Assembly (NCBI GenBank): GCA_024696005.1
Contig: JAILHF010000017.1
Location: forward strand, 1 to 64,000
Source: Lachnospiraceae bacterium
GTDB lineage: Bacteria > Bacillota > Clostridia > Lachnospirales > Lachnospiraceae
DNA length: 64,000 nucleotides
Reading direction: 5' to 3'
The position numbers were made by a program, and so were the translations under genes. Below, piece after piece: positions 34,601 through 43,875 of the stretch. The notes beneath the pieces were generated by a model. That model ran no database searches. It had not been told where the DNA came from and worked only from the letters and a program-made list of their open reading frames with translations. How positions within the stretch are numbered: position 1 is the stretch's first letter; the number at the start of each line of letters is the position of its first letter.

Positions 34601-35855
34601 CTCCGGAGACGAGCAGATCTACCCGAGCCCCACTCCGACGGAAGGGGAAAAGAAACCGGTCGCCTCGATCAGCCTGAATAAGTCGGAACTGAAGCTGAAA
34701 GCGGGAGAGAGTGGGAAACTGACGGCAACGATCCTTCCGGAGGATGCAGAAGACAAGAGCGTGGAATGGAGCAGCGATAATACGCCGGTTGCTACCGTAG
34801 ATGCAAGCGGTAATGTTACGGCGGTGGCCGAAGGTAGCGCAAAGATCATGGTAACGGCAAAAGACGGCAGCGGTGTGAGTGCATCCTGTACGGTCACGGT
34901 CGAAAAAGCCGGCGAGGATGAGCCTGCTCCGTCTCCGTCTCCGGCAGAACCCATCCCCGGCAGCGGCGAGGCCAGGGATCCCCAGCCGGTGATCGAGGAG
35001 GGCGAAACACTTTATCTCGTGAAGGGACAAAGCTTTACACTGGCAAAGGGCTGGAGCAGCAGGGACAGGATCCTCAGCGTGAGCAAAACGGGTGTGGCCA
35101 AGGCAAAGAATACCGGAATGGCCACGCTGGTCTACGGAGATAACGAAAAGACGATCCATGTGAGCATCACCGCTCCCACGATCACTTCCAGGATTTCTTC
35201 GCTGCCCGTGGGTACGAGTCAGGAAATTGCGCTGAACTGCGACAGCCACCTTCCGGTGCTCTGGTATAGCGCCGCGCCGAACATCGCGACAGTGGATCAG
35301 GGGGGACATGTGACGGGGCTTTCGAAGGGAACGGCCAAGGTCACGGCGATGATCAACGGAAAAGCCTATATCTGCTCGGTGAAGGTTACGGAAGAGAAAT
35401 CCCTTCCGGAACGGGATCTGTACCTGAACGTGAAGAAAGCCAAGAATGTAAAGATCAAGGGGCTTAAGAAAACGGTCTGGACCATCTCCGGAAACGAAGC
35501 GGAAGGCAAGGAGATCGTGAAAGTAAGCGGCAGCAAGCTCAAGGGGCTGAAGGCCGGTGATGTGAAGCTGGTCTGCGAGGGCTATGTGCTGAATGTCCAT
35601 GTGGAGGACCCGGTCCTGGAGGGGAGCGCGAAGCCCTGCAAGATGACGATCAACATGAAGGCCGGGGAGGTCTCGGAGAAGCCGGTGAAACTACTGGGCG
35701 TGAAACAGACTGTGATCTTTAAGAGCAACAAGCCTTTGGTGGCCTATATCGACGACAGCGGCCTGATCCATGCCCGCAGCAAGGGCAAAGCGAAGATCAC
35801 GGCGAAGATCAACGGCAAGAGCCTGACGATCATTGTAACGGTGAAGCAAGGATGA
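31692..35855 (+). CDS. Secreted DUF6273/leucine-rich/Big_2 surface protein
   Basis: A 1387-residue secreted protein. The signal peptide (residues 1-28, SLILCLALLLPYVPVRAEG) is followed by a DUF6273-like region (about 45-330: IWFGSYVQ, then IRWRVLDV and LRSWMNGYDA). BspA-type leucine-rich repeats cover about 345-690 (LKTIGEYAFHD, GLEEIKAHAFDDG, GLKVIGENAFRS, SVKSIGDEAFAGG). A beta-helix-like region with ISMKEGVS and IELDNVDI, then TLVADSGTDAD, covers about 700-975. Big_2 Ig-like domains (SISLNKSELKLKAGES) follow, then a Pro/Ser linker SPSPAEPIPGSGE and more Ig-like domains to the end. No sorting signal. Such proteins bind host or plant polymers or cells; the ligand is not known. Confidence 0.82.
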   Translation: MKRKNKMEKVISLILCLALLLPYVPVRAEGETEGEAGEWENASSEEAYGLKDPRLIREGWDEIYEFDTIWFGSYVQDDITGEQKNSIRWRVLDVSGNEALLVSDSILDVQPFHDVEDRADTMDAWWHDSTLRSWMNGYDATENRAGKDYSGEGDSFITKAFTTAEREALIPDTQKGEEGYSSLLKERISEPDTLDKVGLIGPAEINEKSYCLFNRYGGTASLNMRQKASNYVLVQSGALPRYWLRMMYDRNYYEESTIEYTEQLGRAFYWTSDEEIKQKANNVIYYKNEAHGVVARIRLDLSKTDLWSFAGTTTNEGLDDFSDAAPMPVRVDYSRQVLPASEGLKLSEDGKTALSYEGEDHIVVIPEGVEELDPDFYLNSVEIWYLHLPSTLKTIPDHCFDGEIQGKGDKYKRKDFTYVRFNDPSASQLKTIGEYAFHDQYLFEVLLPEGLEEIKAHAFDDGFSDANDSSVASVGNHTNMNFPDGLKVIGENAFRSADIQYVRFGSGLESLGKGAFLYSDIASVDLSRCKKLKTIPEDSFRCDELNAGLLNVVLNEGLEEIGAGAFAVAGNDSKPIRIVVPDSVKSIGDEAFAGGSIEKLILPETVDYFGEHVISLAGDLHYLRLPKNLTKIDGILRKLKYEDSIPRILVCEGDVSEVIWGGAAENTYIPQYIIYGKSGTALEETARENNLTFYDCTKNPPPDDYEISITERDLNVVADGDALCSYEENTLKLLGKGTYRISMKEGVSSTTDCIVVGNDCTIELDNVDIRTDSKKDYGNPDWPYGGFAGIWIPTNSGAKVTIRFKGTNTVKGSGSLIGIMKYSRSSAGQLTLVADSGTDADVLSCNGIGYDDLSGNRPQDEYGNRYYHSHNITIESGTVKSSFGNCGCSNFQINGGVLETDSLGNLKVNGGTVRVKNGVDHFSTVRINDGDVSLTTIESESKIQMYGGRLNIKDYKRMDGELEYHGGYVFSGDEQIYPSPTPTEGEKKPVASISLNKSELKLKAGESGKLTATILPEDAEDKSVEWSSDNTPVATVDASGNVTAVAEGSAKIMVTAKDGSGVSASCTVTVEKAGEDEPAPSPSPAEPIPGSGEARDPQPVIEEGETLYLVKGQSFTLAKGWSSRDRILSVSKTGVAKAKNTGMATLVYGDNEKTIHVSITAPTITSRISSLPVGTSQEIALNCDSHLPVLWYSAAPNIATVDQGGHVTGLSKGTAKVTAMINGKAYICSVKVTEEKSLPERDLYLNVKKAKNVKIKGLKKTVWTISGNEAEGKEIVKVSGSKLKGLKAGDVKLVCEGYVLNVHVEDPVLEGSAKPCKMTINMKAGEVSEKPVKLLGVKQTVIFKSNKPLVAYIDDSGLIHARSKGKAKITAKINGKSLTIIVTVKQG

Positions 35856-35877
35856 TGTTACCGTTTCCGAAAAAAGA

Positions 35878-35906
35878 TTGACAAGACGTAGGAGCGGTGT
35901 TAAAAT
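35878..35906 (+). promoter_or_regulatory. Promoter of the tryptophan operon
   Basis: TTGACA (35878-35883), a spacer of exactly 17 bases and TAAAAT (35901-35906). It lies directly upstream of the T-box leader. Confidence 0.8.
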
Positions 35907-35924
35907 CCAAACAACTTAAGAAAC

Positions 35925-36195
35925 CTGTGATGCGGAAGTAAAGGCGGGGATGCCTCCACAGAGAGTCCGGGATGCTGGGATCCGGATGGGAAACAAGCCG
36001 TCATAATGGGCCGCGGAGGGTGCAGGGAAATGCGCTTGGCGCAGAGTATTCTGCAACGTGTGGGCATACGTCAGTTGCCGGGGATATGCTGGTATCCTTA
36101 AAAGGGCACGGCTTTACCGTGAATCAAGGTGGCACCGCGGATAAGAACTTATTCGTCCTTGACAGAAAAACATCATTTCTGTCAGGGACTTTTTA
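35925..36195 (+). promoter_or_regulatory. Tryptophan T-box leader with terminator
   Basis: The conserved T-box sequence AAGGTGGCACCGCGG is at 36126-36140. Stem I starts near 35930 with the S-turn AGTA at 35937-35940. GCGG pairs with CCGC, and the opposite strand of that loop carries TAATGGG with a UGG specifier at 36007-36009, a tryptophan codon followed by a purine. The terminator GTCCTTGACAGAAA / TTTCTGTCAGGGAC with a T run ends near 36194; uncharged tRNA-Trp would favour the antiterminator. This fits the tryptophan biosynthesis genes that follow. Specifier assignment is from manual folding. Confidence 0.88.
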
Positions 36196-36243
36196 TTTTC
36201 CGGTTACCGGGCAGGAGCAGCAGAGTTTAAGGAGGAAGAAAAG

Positions 36244-37263
36244 ATGATCAGGGAAGCGATCGTAAAGATTGTGAACAAGGAAGATCTGACGTACGATGAG
36301 GCTTACGCCGTGATGAACGAGATCATGAACGGCGAAACGACCCCCACGCAGAACGCGGCATTTCTGTCGGCGCTTTCTACAAAGAGCGCGAGAGCAGAGA
36401 CCACGAACGAGATCGCGGGCTGTGCGGCTGCGATGCGCGAGCATGCCACTCCCGTGGAGACCGGAATGGATGTGTTCGAGATCGTCGGGACCGGAGGGGA
36501 TAATGCGGGAAGCTTCAACATCTCCACCACCTCGGCACTGGTGGCTGCGGCAGGCGGGATGAAGGTGGCGAAGCACGGGAACCGCGCGGCTTCTTCCCTT
36601 TGCGGAACCGCCGACTGTCTGGAAGCGCTGGGCGTGAACATCGACCAGAGCCCGGAACGCTGCGTGGAATTGCTGAAGGAGGCCGGAATGTGCTTCTTCT
36701 TTGCGCAGAAATACCATACCTCCATGAAATACGTGGGTGCGATCCGCAAGGAGCTGGGCTTCAGGACCGTGTTCAACATCCTCGGTCCCCTGACCAATCC
36801 CGGACGTCCGTCCATGCAGCTTCTGGGCGTATATGACGAGTATCTGGTAGCGCCGCTCACACAGGTGCTGATCAGCCTGGGTGTGAAGCGCGGCATGGTC
36901 GTGTACGGGCAGGACAAGCTGGACGAGATCTCCATGAGTGCACCCACCACCGTGAGCGAGATCAAGGACGGCTGGTACCGGCAGACCGTGATCACGCCGG
37001 AGGATTTCGGCCTGGCACGCTGCACGAAGGACGATCTGAAGGGCGGCACGCCGCAGGAGAACGCGGCCATCACCCGCGGCATCCTCGCAGGCGAAAAGGG
37101 ACCGAAGCGCGATGCCGTGCTCATGAACGCGGGTGCCTCCCTCTATATCGGGGGCAAGGCGGAGACCATGGCAGAAGGCGTGAAGCTGGCGGAAAAGATC
37201 ATCGACAGCGGAGAAGCGGCAAAGACGCTTGAGAAGCTGATCGAAGTGAGCAACAGGGCATGA
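36244..37263 (+). CDS. trpD: Anthranilate phosphoribosyltransferase
   Basis: A 339-residue enzyme joining anthranilate and PRPP in tryptophan synthesis. The N-terminal helical domain starts [20 protein letters not shown]. The PRPP-binding site is [17 protein letters not shown] and the conserved KHGNRAASS follows, then [14 protein letters not shown]. There is no TrpG amidotransferase fusion. The ribosome binding site AAGGAGGAAG is just upstream. It overlaps trpC by 4 bases and is the first gene under the T-box. Confidence 0.95.
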   Translation: MIREAIVKIVNKEDLTYDEAYAVMNEIMNGETTPTQNAAFLSALSTKSARAETTNEIAGCAAAMREHATPVETGMDVFEIVGTGGDNAGSFNISTTSALVAAAGGMKVAKHGNRAASSLCGTADCLEALGVNIDQSPERCVELLKEAGMCFFFAQKYHTSMKYVGAIRKELGFRTVFNILGPLTNPGRPSMQLLGVYDEYLVAPLTQVLISLGVKRGMVVYGQDKLDEISMSAPTTVSEIKDGWYRQTVITPEDFGLARCTKDDLKGGTPQENAAITRGILAGEKGPKRDAVLMNAGASLYIGGKAETMAEGVKLAEKIIDSGEAAKTLEKLIEVSNRA

Positions 37264-38060
37264 GTGAAAAACAGATGACGATACTGGATCAACTGGCGGA
37301 CCACGCGCGGGAGCGCGTGGAGGCCGCAAAAGAAAAGAGAAGCCTTTCCGAGCTGCGCCGCCTCGCCGAAGAGCTGCCGAAGGGCGCATTCACCTTTGAG
37401 GATGCGCTGAAGAAGGAGGGCATCTCCTTCATCTGCGAGTGCAAAAAGGCCTCCCCCTCCAAGGGGCTGATCGCGGAGGATTTTCCCTATCTGCGGATCG
37501 CGAAGGAGTACGAAGAGGCCGGGGCGGATGCGGTCTCGGTGCTGACGGAGCCGAAGTGGTTTCTGGGAAGCGACGAGTACCTGAGAGAGATCGCGGCGGC
37601 GGTATCGCTGCCCTGCATCCGCAAGGATTTCACGGTGGATGCGTACATGATCTTCGAAGCAAAGCTCCTGGGTGCGAAGGCAGTGCTTCTGATCTGCTCC
37701 ATCCTGGAAAAGGCGCAGATCGAGGAGTATATCGCCATCGCAGACAGCCTGGGACTGTCGGCGCTGGTGGAGGCCCATGACGGGGATGAGGTGCTCACGG
37801 CCCTGGACGCCGGCGGGCGCATCGTGGGCGTGAACAACCGCAACCTGAAGGATTTTTCGGTGGATACCGGAAACAGCCGCAGGCTGCGTGAGATGATACC
37901 CGCGGACCGCATCTTTGTTTCGGAAAGCGGCATACAGAGCCCGGCGGATGTGGAGGCCCTGCGGGAAGCCGGGGTGGATGCAGTGCTGGTCGGCGAGGCC
38001 CTGATGCGCGCGGCGGACAAGAAGGCAAGGCTGGCCGAGCTGAGAGGGGCCCGGCGGTAA
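37260..38060 (+). CDS. trpC: Indole-3-glycerol phosphate synthase
   Basis: A 266-residue TIM-barrel enzyme that closes the indole ring. The catalytic region [15 protein letters not shown] holds the conserved Lys, and [32 protein letters not shown] and [10 protein letters not shown] complete the family motifs. It is stand-alone, not fused to TrpF. A 165-base gap to trpB holds no recognisable trpF. Confidence 0.95.
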   Translation: MSEKQMTILDQLADHARERVEAAKEKRSLSELRRLAEELPKGAFTFEDALKKEGISFICECKKASPSKGLIAEDFPYLRIAKEYEEAGADAVSVLTEPKWFLGSDEYLREIAAAVSLPCIRKDFTVDAYMIFEAKLLGAKAVLLICSILEKAQIEEYIAIADSLGLSALVEAHDGDEVLTALDAGGRIVGVNNRNLKDFSVDTGNSRRLREMIPADRIFVSESGIQSPADVEALREAGVDAVLVGEALMRAADKKARLAELRGARR

Positions 38061-38225
38061 AATCCTGCGGGCTGCGGCGGGAGTGCGGCATCGGGGATGG
38101 AATTGCGCGGCAACCCGAATGCACCGGCACAGTACGACGGCAAGCGTGCAGCGTTCAGCCGGCAGGCCGCTGAACGGGAACGGACAGATACACAGGCAGC
38201 GGGACTGCCGGATAAGGAGAGGAAC

Positions 38226-39416
38226 ATGACAAATGAGAAAGGAAGATTCGGCGTTCACGGCGGGCAGTACATACCCGAGACACTGATGAATGCCGTGATC
38301 GAGCTGGAAGAGGCTTACGAGCGATACAAAAAGGATCCGGAGTTCAACAGGGAGCTGGAGACCCTGTTCAATGAATATGCGGGCCGTCCCTCAAGGCTCT
38401 ATTATGCCGAAAAGATGACGAAGGACCTGGGCGGTGCAAAGATCTACCTGAAGAGGGAGGATCTGAACCATACCGGTTCCCACAAGATCAATAACGTGCT
38501 GGGGCAGGCGCTGCTGGCCCAAAAGATGGGAAAGACGCGCCTGATCGCCGAGACCGGCGCCGGTCAGCACGGTGTGGCCACGGCCACGGCAGCTGCCCTG
38601 CTGGGCATGGAATGCGTGGTCTTCATGGGCGAAGAGGACACGAAGCGCCAGGCACTTAATGTGTACCGCATGCGCCTGCTGGGCTCGGAGGTGATCCCGG
38701 TAAAGAGCGGCACGGCCACACTGAAGGATGCCGTGAGCGAGGCGATGCGGGAATGGACAACGCGCATCAGCGACACGCACTACTGCCTGGGTTCTGTGAT
38801 GGGGCCGCACCCCTTCCCGACCATCGTGCGTGATTTCCAGTCGGTGATCTCGAAGGAGAGCCGCGCGCAGATCCTGGAAAAGGAAGGCCGCCTGCCGGAT
38901 GCGGTGCTGGCCTGCGTGGGCGGCGGTTCCAACGCGATCGGGAGCTTTTATCATTTCATAGGAGATAAAGACGTGAAGCTGATCGGCTGTGAGGCTGCCG
39001 GCCGCGGAATCGACGGCTTCGAGACCGCAGCGACCATCAATACGGGCCGGCTGGGCATCTTCCATGGGATGAAGAGCTATTTCTGCCAGGATGAATACGG
39101 CCAGATCGCACCGGTCTATTCCATCAGCGCAGGGCTGGATTATCCGGGGATCGGGCCCGAGCACGCATGGCTCCATGACACGGGGCGTGCGCAGTATGTG
39201 CCGGTGACGGATGAAGAGGCGGTAAACGCTTTTGAGTACCTTTCCCGTACCGAGGGCATCATACCGGCCATCGAGTCGGCCCATGCCGTGGCGCATGCCA
39301 TGGAGCTGGCGCCGAAAATGGGGAAGGACAGCATCATTCTGATCACCATCAGCGGACGCGGCGACAAGGACTGTGCGGCCATCGCCCGCTACAGAGGGGA
39401 GGATATCAATGAGTAG
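38226..39416 (+). CDS. trpB: Tryptophan synthase beta chain
   Basis: A 396-residue PLP enzyme joining indole and serine. The ATG at 38226 follows AAGGAGAGGAAC; an earlier ATG at 38097 would add 43 residues with no resemblance to TrpB. Motifs: [16 protein letters not shown] at the start, the PLP lysine in [10 protein letters not shown] (Lys87), [13 protein letters not shown] and the phosphate loop [13 protein letters not shown]. The C-terminal ISGRGDKD is also conserved. It overlaps trpA by 8 bases. Confidence 0.95.
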   Translation: MTNEKGRFGVHGGQYIPETLMNAVIELEEAYERYKKDPEFNRELETLFNEYAGRPSRLYYAEKMTKDLGGAKIYLKREDLNHTGSHKINNVLGQALLAQKMGKTRLIAETGAGQHGVATATAAALLGMECVVFMGEEDTKRQALNVYRMRLLGSEVIPVKSGTATLKDAVSEAMREWTTRISDTHYCLGSVMGPHPFPTIVRDFQSVISKESRAQILEKEGRLPDAVLACVGGGSNAIGSFYHFIGDKDVKLIGCEAAGRGIDGFETAATINTGRLGIFHGMKSYFCQDEYGQIAPVYSISAGLDYPGIGPEHAWLHDTGRAQYVPVTDEEAVNAFEYLSRTEGIIPAIESAHAVAHAMELAPKMGKDSIILITISGRGDKDCAAIARYRGEDINE

Positions 39417-40209
39417 GATCGCAGAGGCATTTAAGAACGGGAAAGCCTTCATCCCTTTTATCACCTGCGGGGACCCCGACCTGGAGACCACAAAGGCGGC
39501 CGTGAAGGCAATGGTTGAAAACGGAGCGGATCTGATCGAGCTGGGCATCCCCTTTTCGGACCCCACAGCCGAGGGCCCGGTGATCCAGGGTGCCAACGTG
39601 CGCGCGCTTTCGGGCGGCGTGACCACCGACAAGGTTTTTGCGATGGTCCGTGAGCTGCGGGAGGAGCTCAGCGTTCCGATGGTCTTCATGACCTACGCGA
39701 ACGTGGTCTATTCCTACGGCGTGAAGAGCGGCAGCGACAGCGGGGCCGAAGCCTTTATCCGTACCTGTTCCGAGATCGGCATCGACGGTCTGGTGCTTCC
39801 GGATGTGCCGTTTGAGGAAAGGGAGGAGTTCCTTCCGGTCTGCCGGAAATACGGCGTGGACCTGATCAGCTTCATCGCGCCCACCTCCGAAAACCGCATC
39901 GCCATGATCGCGAAGGAGGCCGAGGGCTTTATCTATATCGTATCCAGCCTGGGTGTGACCGGCGAGCGCAGCGAGTTTAACACGGACCTGGCTTCGATCG
40001 TGAAGCTGATCCGGGAGAACAGCGACACGCCCTGCGCCATCGGTTTCGGCATCTCCACGCCGGAGCAGGCCGCAAAGATGAGTGCCATATCGGACGGCGC
40101 CATCATCGGCAGCGCCATCATCCGCCTGCTGGAGCGTTACGGAAAAGACGCTCCGGAAAAGATCGGGGAGTATGTGAAGTCCATAACCACGGCGATCCGC
40201 GAGTTATAG
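39409..40209 (+). CDS. trpA: Tryptophan synthase alpha chain
   Basis: A 266-residue TIM-barrel subunit that cleaves indole-3-glycerol phosphate. The catalytic Glu44 is in [11 protein letters not shown] and the catalytic Asp is in [22 protein letters not shown] at the start and [14 protein letters not shown] and [12 protein letters not shown] are conserved. The start at 39409 has GGGGAGG seven to ten bases upstream and lies inside the end of trpB. Last gene of the operon; no obvious terminator follows before the suf promoter. Confidence 0.95.
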   Translation: MSRIAEAFKNGKAFIPFITCGDPDLETTKAAVKAMVENGADLIELGIPFSDPTAEGPVIQGANVRALSGGVTTDKVFAMVRELREELSVPMVFMTYANVVYSYGVKSGSDSGAEAFIRTCSEIGIDGLVLPDVPFEEREEFLPVCRKYGVDLISFIAPTSENRIAMIAKEAEGFIYIVSSLGVTGERSEFNTDLASIVKLIRENSDTPCAIGFGISTPEQAAKMSAISDGAIIGSAIIRLLERYGKDAPEKIGEYVKSITTAIREL

Positions 40210-40247
40210 GTTTGATATAACAAAATCTGGTTAGACAAAACTTACTC

Positions 40248-40276
40248 TTGCCCTCTCACCGAACTTGTGTTACACT
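40248..40276 (+). promoter_or_regulatory. Promoter of sufCBD
   Basis: TTGCCC (40248-40253), a 17-base spacer and TACACT (40271-40276). A small leader hairpin CCCGC-AAAAGA-GCGGG follows before the sufC start. Confidence 0.6.
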
Positions 40277-40324
40277 CTTCCTGTTTGGAAACCCGCAAAA
40301 GAGCGGGAAAACGGGAGGAAAGTC

Positions 40325-41074
40325 ATGTCTGAACATATTTTGGAAATAAAAGGTCTCAGTGCGGGGATCGGGGAGGAGCAGATCCTTAACAACGTGGATC
40401 TCTCGATCCGGCCGGGCGAGACACATGTACTGATGGGCCCCAACGGGGCGGGCAAGTCCACACTGGGAAATGTGATCATGGGCAGCCCGGTATATCAGGT
40501 AAACGGGGGAACGATCCTCTTCGACGGTGAGGACATCACGGGTGAAAGCGTGGACAGCCGTGCGAAACGGGGGATCTTTCTTTCGTTTCAGAACCCCCTG
40601 GAGGTTCCCGGACTGTCGCTGGAAGCATTTCTGCGCAGCGCGATCCGCGAGCGCAGCGGCAAACCGGTCAAGGTGTTTGCCTTCAAGAAAAAGATCGAAG
40701 AGACCTGCCGGCTTCTGGACATGGATCCCGCCTATGTGGAGCGCGATCTGAACGTCGGTTTTTCCGGCGGTGAGAAGAAAAAGGCCGAGATCTTCCAGCT
40801 TCTGATCCTCGAGCCGAAGCTCGCGATCCTCGACGAGACCGATTCCGGTCTGGACGTGGATGCGGTCCGCGTTGTCTCGAAGGGCATCGACATCTTCAAA
40901 AAGAACGGCGGAAGCCTTCTGATCATCACCCATTCCACCCGTATTCTGGATAACCTGAGCGTGGATCAGACGCACATCCTGGTGGACGGCCACATCGTAA
41001 AGAGCGGCGACGCCTCCCTTGTGGACCGGATCAACAGCGGCGGCTATTCCGAATACACGAAAGCAGAGGGCTGA
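40325..41074 (+). CDS. sufC: Fe-S cluster assembly ATPase SufC
   Basis: A 249-residue ABC-type ATPase of the SUF Fe-S cluster scaffold SufBCD. Walker A GPNGAGKST is at residues 38-46, the signature is VGFSGGEKKKAEIFQ and Walker B LAILDETDSGLD, as in all SufC proteins. The ATG at 40325 follows GGGAGGAAAG; the frame open from 40265 covers the promoter -10, so the longer start is wrong. It lies 3 bases before sufB. Confidence 0.95.
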   Translation: MSEHILEIKGLSAGIGEEQILNNVDLSIRPGETHVLMGPNGAGKSTLGNVIMGSPVYQVNGGTILFDGEDITGESVDSRAKRGIFLSFQNPLEVPGLSLEAFLRSAIRERSGKPVKVFAFKKKIEETCRLLDMDPAYVERDLNVGFSGGEKKKAEIFQLLILEPKLAILDETDSGLDVDAVRVVSKGIDIFKKNGGSLLIITHSTRILDNLSVDQTHILVDGHIVKSGDASLVDRINSGGYSEYTKAEG

Positions 41075-41077
41075 CAG

Positions 41078-42523
41078 ATGGAGAAGAGAAAAGATTCGCC
41101 CATCGACCTCGCGGAGGACGGCAGGGGAGAACTGCTGGCCGACGTGGAGCGGGGGCTCTATGATTTCAGGGAAGAAGAGAAGGACGAGGATTTCTTCCGG
41201 GTGGACGAGGGACTGACCGAGGATATCGTCCGTCAGATCTCGAAGGAAAAGAACGACCCGGAATGGATGCTTGAGCTGCGTCTTGCGTCCCTGAAGATCT
41301 ACCGTGAGCTTGAGGTGCCCGACTGGGGGCCGCCCATCGACGGCCTGGACATGGACCGCATCGTGACCTATGTCAGGCCCAAAGGAAAGATGTCGGCCAG
41401 CTGGGACGAAGTGCCCGAGGATATCCGGAACGCTTTTGAAAAGCTCGGCATCCCGCAGGCGGAGCGTGAAGCCCTGGCCGGCGTGGGAGCCCAGTACGAT
41501 TCCGAACTGGTCTATCACAACCTGCGCAAGGACGTGGAGGCCCAGGGCGTGGTCTACACCGACCTGGAGAGCGCCCTTCACGGCGAATACGCCGAGATGA
41601 TACGCAGCCATTTCATGAAGCTGGTGCCGCCCACGGACCACAAGTTCGCAGCACTGCACGGAGCGGTCTGGAGCGGCGGTTCCTTCGTCTATGCGCCTCC
41701 GGGAGCAAAGGTGGAGATCCCGCTGCAGTCCTATTTCCGTCTGAACGCTCCGGGCGCGGGACAGTTCGAGCATACGCTGATCATCATCGACGAGGGCGCG
41801 GACGTGCACTTCATCGAAGGCTGCTCGGCACCGAAATACAACATCGCCAATCTGCATGCGGGCTGCGTGGAGCTGTTTGTGGGAAAGAATGCGCATCTGC
41901 GTTATTCCACGATCGAGAACTGGTCCAAGAACATGTACAACCTCAATACCAAGCGGGCCATCTGCGAGGAGGGAGGCACGATCGAGTGGATCTCGGGCTC
42001 CTTCGGTTCGCATGTTTCCTATCTGTATCCCACTTCGGTACTGAAGGGCGATCATTCCCACGGCGAATTCACCGGTGTGACCTTTGCGGGACAGGGACAG
42101 AACCTGGATACCGGCGCCAAGATGATCCATATCGGAAAGAATACTTCTTCCTTTATCGATACGAAGTCGATCTGCAAGAGCGGCGGCATCTCGACTTACC
42201 GCAGCTCGGTGGAGATACGGCATTCCGCGGAAGGGGCCAAGGCGAGTGTCAACTGCGGTTCGCTGATGCTGGATTCCGAGTCCAGATCGGATACGGTGCC
42301 GGCCATGGACATCCGCACCGACAAGGCGGATGTGGGGCACGAAGCCAAGATCGGACGCATCAGTGACGACGCGGTCTTTTACATGATGAGCCGCGGGGTG
42401 AGCGAGGCCGAGGCAAGAGCCATGATCGTCAGCGGCTTTGCCAATCCCGTCAGCAAGGAGCTGCCGCTGGAGTACGCGGCCGAGATGAACAATCTGATCA
42501 AACTGGAGATGGAGACAGGCTGA
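41078..42523 (+). CDS. sufB: Fe-S cluster assembly scaffold SufB
   Basis: A 481-residue scaffold subunit that builds Fe-S clusters with SufC and SufD. It has KNDPEWMLELRLASLKIY in the N-terminal part, then the beta-helix core with NIANLHAGCVELFVGKNAHL, IEWISGSFGSH, and KSICKSGGISTYRSSVEIRH. The conserved C-terminal DAVFYMMSRGVSEAEARAMI is present. The N-terminus carries about 40 extra acidic residues. It overlaps sufD by one base. Confidence 0.95.
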   Translation: MEKRKDSPIDLAEDGRGELLADVERGLYDFREEEKDEDFFRVDEGLTEDIVRQISKEKNDPEWMLELRLASLKIYRELEVPDWGPPIDGLDMDRIVTYVRPKGKMSASWDEVPEDIRNAFEKLGIPQAEREALAGVGAQYDSELVYHNLRKDVEAQGVVYTDLESALHGEYAEMIRSHFMKLVPPTDHKFAALHGAVWSGGSFVYAPPGAKVEIPLQSYFRLNAPGAGQFEHTLIIIDEGADVHFIEGCSAPKYNIANLHAGCVELFVGKNAHLRYSTIENWSKNMYNLNTKRAICEEGGTIEWISGSFGSHVSYLYPTSVLKGDHSHGEFTGVTFAGQGQNLDTGAKMIHIGKNTSSFIDTKSICKSGGISTYRSSVEIRHSAEGAKASVNCGSLMLDSESRSDTVPAMDIRTDKADVGHEAKIGRISDDAVFYMMSRGVSEAEARAMIVSGFANPVSKELPLEYAAEMNNLIKLEMETG

Positions 42524-43707
42524 TGGAGAGAGAATACAAGGTCAATCCCCTGCCGGTGCTTACCTGGAACCGGCTGGATCTGAATGTGGCAAAAATGAAA
42601 ACGGACGCGGCCTTTTCCGCGGAGGACTTCTGCAGGGAAGTCACGCTTCCGGAAGGCATGAGCGTGAGAACCCTTCCGGATGCGGCGGCGCTGGAGGAAT
42701 GGGTAGCCGCCCACGGCGGAAAACCCGCGCAGGAAGAAGTGATCGCCTGCAAATACCCGATGGTGGCGGGACAGAGCTTCCCTACCGGTATGGGAGAGGA
42801 GGCCGACCGGCTCTTTGATGAGGCGGATGCGCCCGTAAAGCTTTATGAACTGAAGGAAGGCTGCCGGCCGGAAGCTCCGGTGCGGCTGGATTATCTCTAC
42901 CCGGATGCTGCGGCGTCGGCCGGACGCATCCTGATCCACCTGGGAAAGTACAGCGAGCTTACGCTGATCCAGTATTTCAAGGCGGAAAAAGAGGCGGCGA
43001 ACATCGTTGCGGGCACTTCCACCTGCGTTTATCTGGAGGAAGGCGCGAAGCTGCATCTGGTCAAGCTGCAGATGCTTCCGAAGCAGTCGGTCTTTCTCGA
43101 CGACAGCGGCGCACGGCTGGAGAGGGACGCGCAGCTGGAAGTGACCCAGCTGGAGCTTGGTGCCGGCACGGTATATCTGGGGGCGCTGTATGACCACTGG
43201 GGCGACCGCAGCAGCTTAAACAGCCGTCTGGGCTATATCTGCGCAAAGGACGGCTTTATCGACCACAACCACGTGGATACCTACCGCGGCAAAAAGAACG
43301 AGGGCGTGATGCGCTTTCACGGCGTGCTCCTGGAGAATGCCCACAAGGTGTCGCGTGAGACACTGGATTTCCGGCGCGGCTGCACGGGCTCCGAAGGAGA
43401 TGAGGAAGAAAACATGCTGGTTTTGGGGGAGGACGCCATCGACCGCGCCAATCCCATGATCCTCGGGGAAGAGGAGGACATGAACGGGCGCCATGCCGTG
43501 ACCATCGGCAAGCTTTCCCCGGATATGCTCTTTTATATGCAGAGCCGCGGGATCAACGCACTTACGGCACAGCAGCTCATGGTACGTGCCAGTGTGAACC
43601 GCGTATCGCAGCACATCCCGGACAGGGAACTGCAGGAGGCTGCGGACCGCTATGTGGACAGGATCTTCTGCGAACGCGAGGACTGCGACGCGCCCTGCGC
43701 GGATTAG
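42523..43707 (+). CDS. sufD: Fe-S cluster assembly protein SufD
   Basis: A 394-residue SufD-type partner of SufB. The N-terminal half is divergent, as usual for SufD; the C-terminal beta-helix contains DGFIDHNHVDTYRGKKNEGV, GVLLENAHKVSRETLDFRRG and GEDAIDRANPMILGEEEDM, and ends with MLFYMQSRGINALTAQQLMV, the family end signature. It is followed by a terminator, so the sufCBD transcript ends here, while sufS and sufU lie 15 kb away. Confidence 0.9.
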   Translation: MEREYKVNPLPVLTWNRLDLNVAKMKTDAAFSAEDFCREVTLPEGMSVRTLPDAAALEEWVAAHGGKPAQEEVIACKYPMVAGQSFPTGMGEEADRLFDEADAPVKLYELKEGCRPEAPVRLDYLYPDAAASAGRILIHLGKYSELTLIQYFKAEKEAANIVAGTSTCVYLEEGAKLHLVKLQMLPKQSVFLDDSGARLERDAQLEVTQLELGAGTVYLGALYDHWGDRSSLNSRLGYICAKDGFIDHNHVDTYRGKKNEGVMRFHGVLLENAHKVSRETLDFRRGCTGSEGDEEENMLVLGEDAIDRANPMILGEEEDMNGRHAVTIGKLSPDMLFYMQSRGINALTAQQLMVRASVNRVSQHIPDRELQEAADRYVDRIFCEREDCDAPCAD

Positions 43708-43798
43708 TTCCTGATCGGGCGGACGCTTCGGCAGCCGTATTCCCGGCCGCGTGATCATTTGCGTGTCTTCGGGTCCGCGGGTTAAATTGATGCACGTC

Positions 43799-43827
43799 TT
43801 GTAAGAAAGCCGGAAAAATGGTATGAT
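43799..43827 (+). promoter_or_regulatory. Promoter of the 2214-residue surface protein (inside terminator)
   Basis: TTGTAA (43799-43804), a 17-base spacer and TATGAT (43822-43827). The -10 lies in the loop and right arm of the terminator at 43807-43842. Confidence 0.55.
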
Positions 43828-43842
43828 TTTTTCGGCTTTTTT
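43807..43842 (+). terminator. Rho-independent terminator of sufCBD
   Basis: AAGCCGGAAAAAT pairs with ATTTTTTCGGCTT, followed by TTTTATTTT. It lies 99 bases after sufD and overlaps the next promoter. Confidence 0.75.
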
Positions 43843-43875
43843 ATTTTGCAGCTACCAAACATAAAGGAGGCGGAG

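Noticed and set aside
35972-36247. Short reading frame over the T-box leader
   Set aside because: It lies within the conserved T-box sequence and terminator hairpin and its protein resembles nothing; it is a by-product of the leader RNA.
38061-38225. Possible trpF remnant between trpC and trpB
   Set aside because: No TrpF motif is found in any frame and the in-frame extension of TrpB here is not similar to any known protein.
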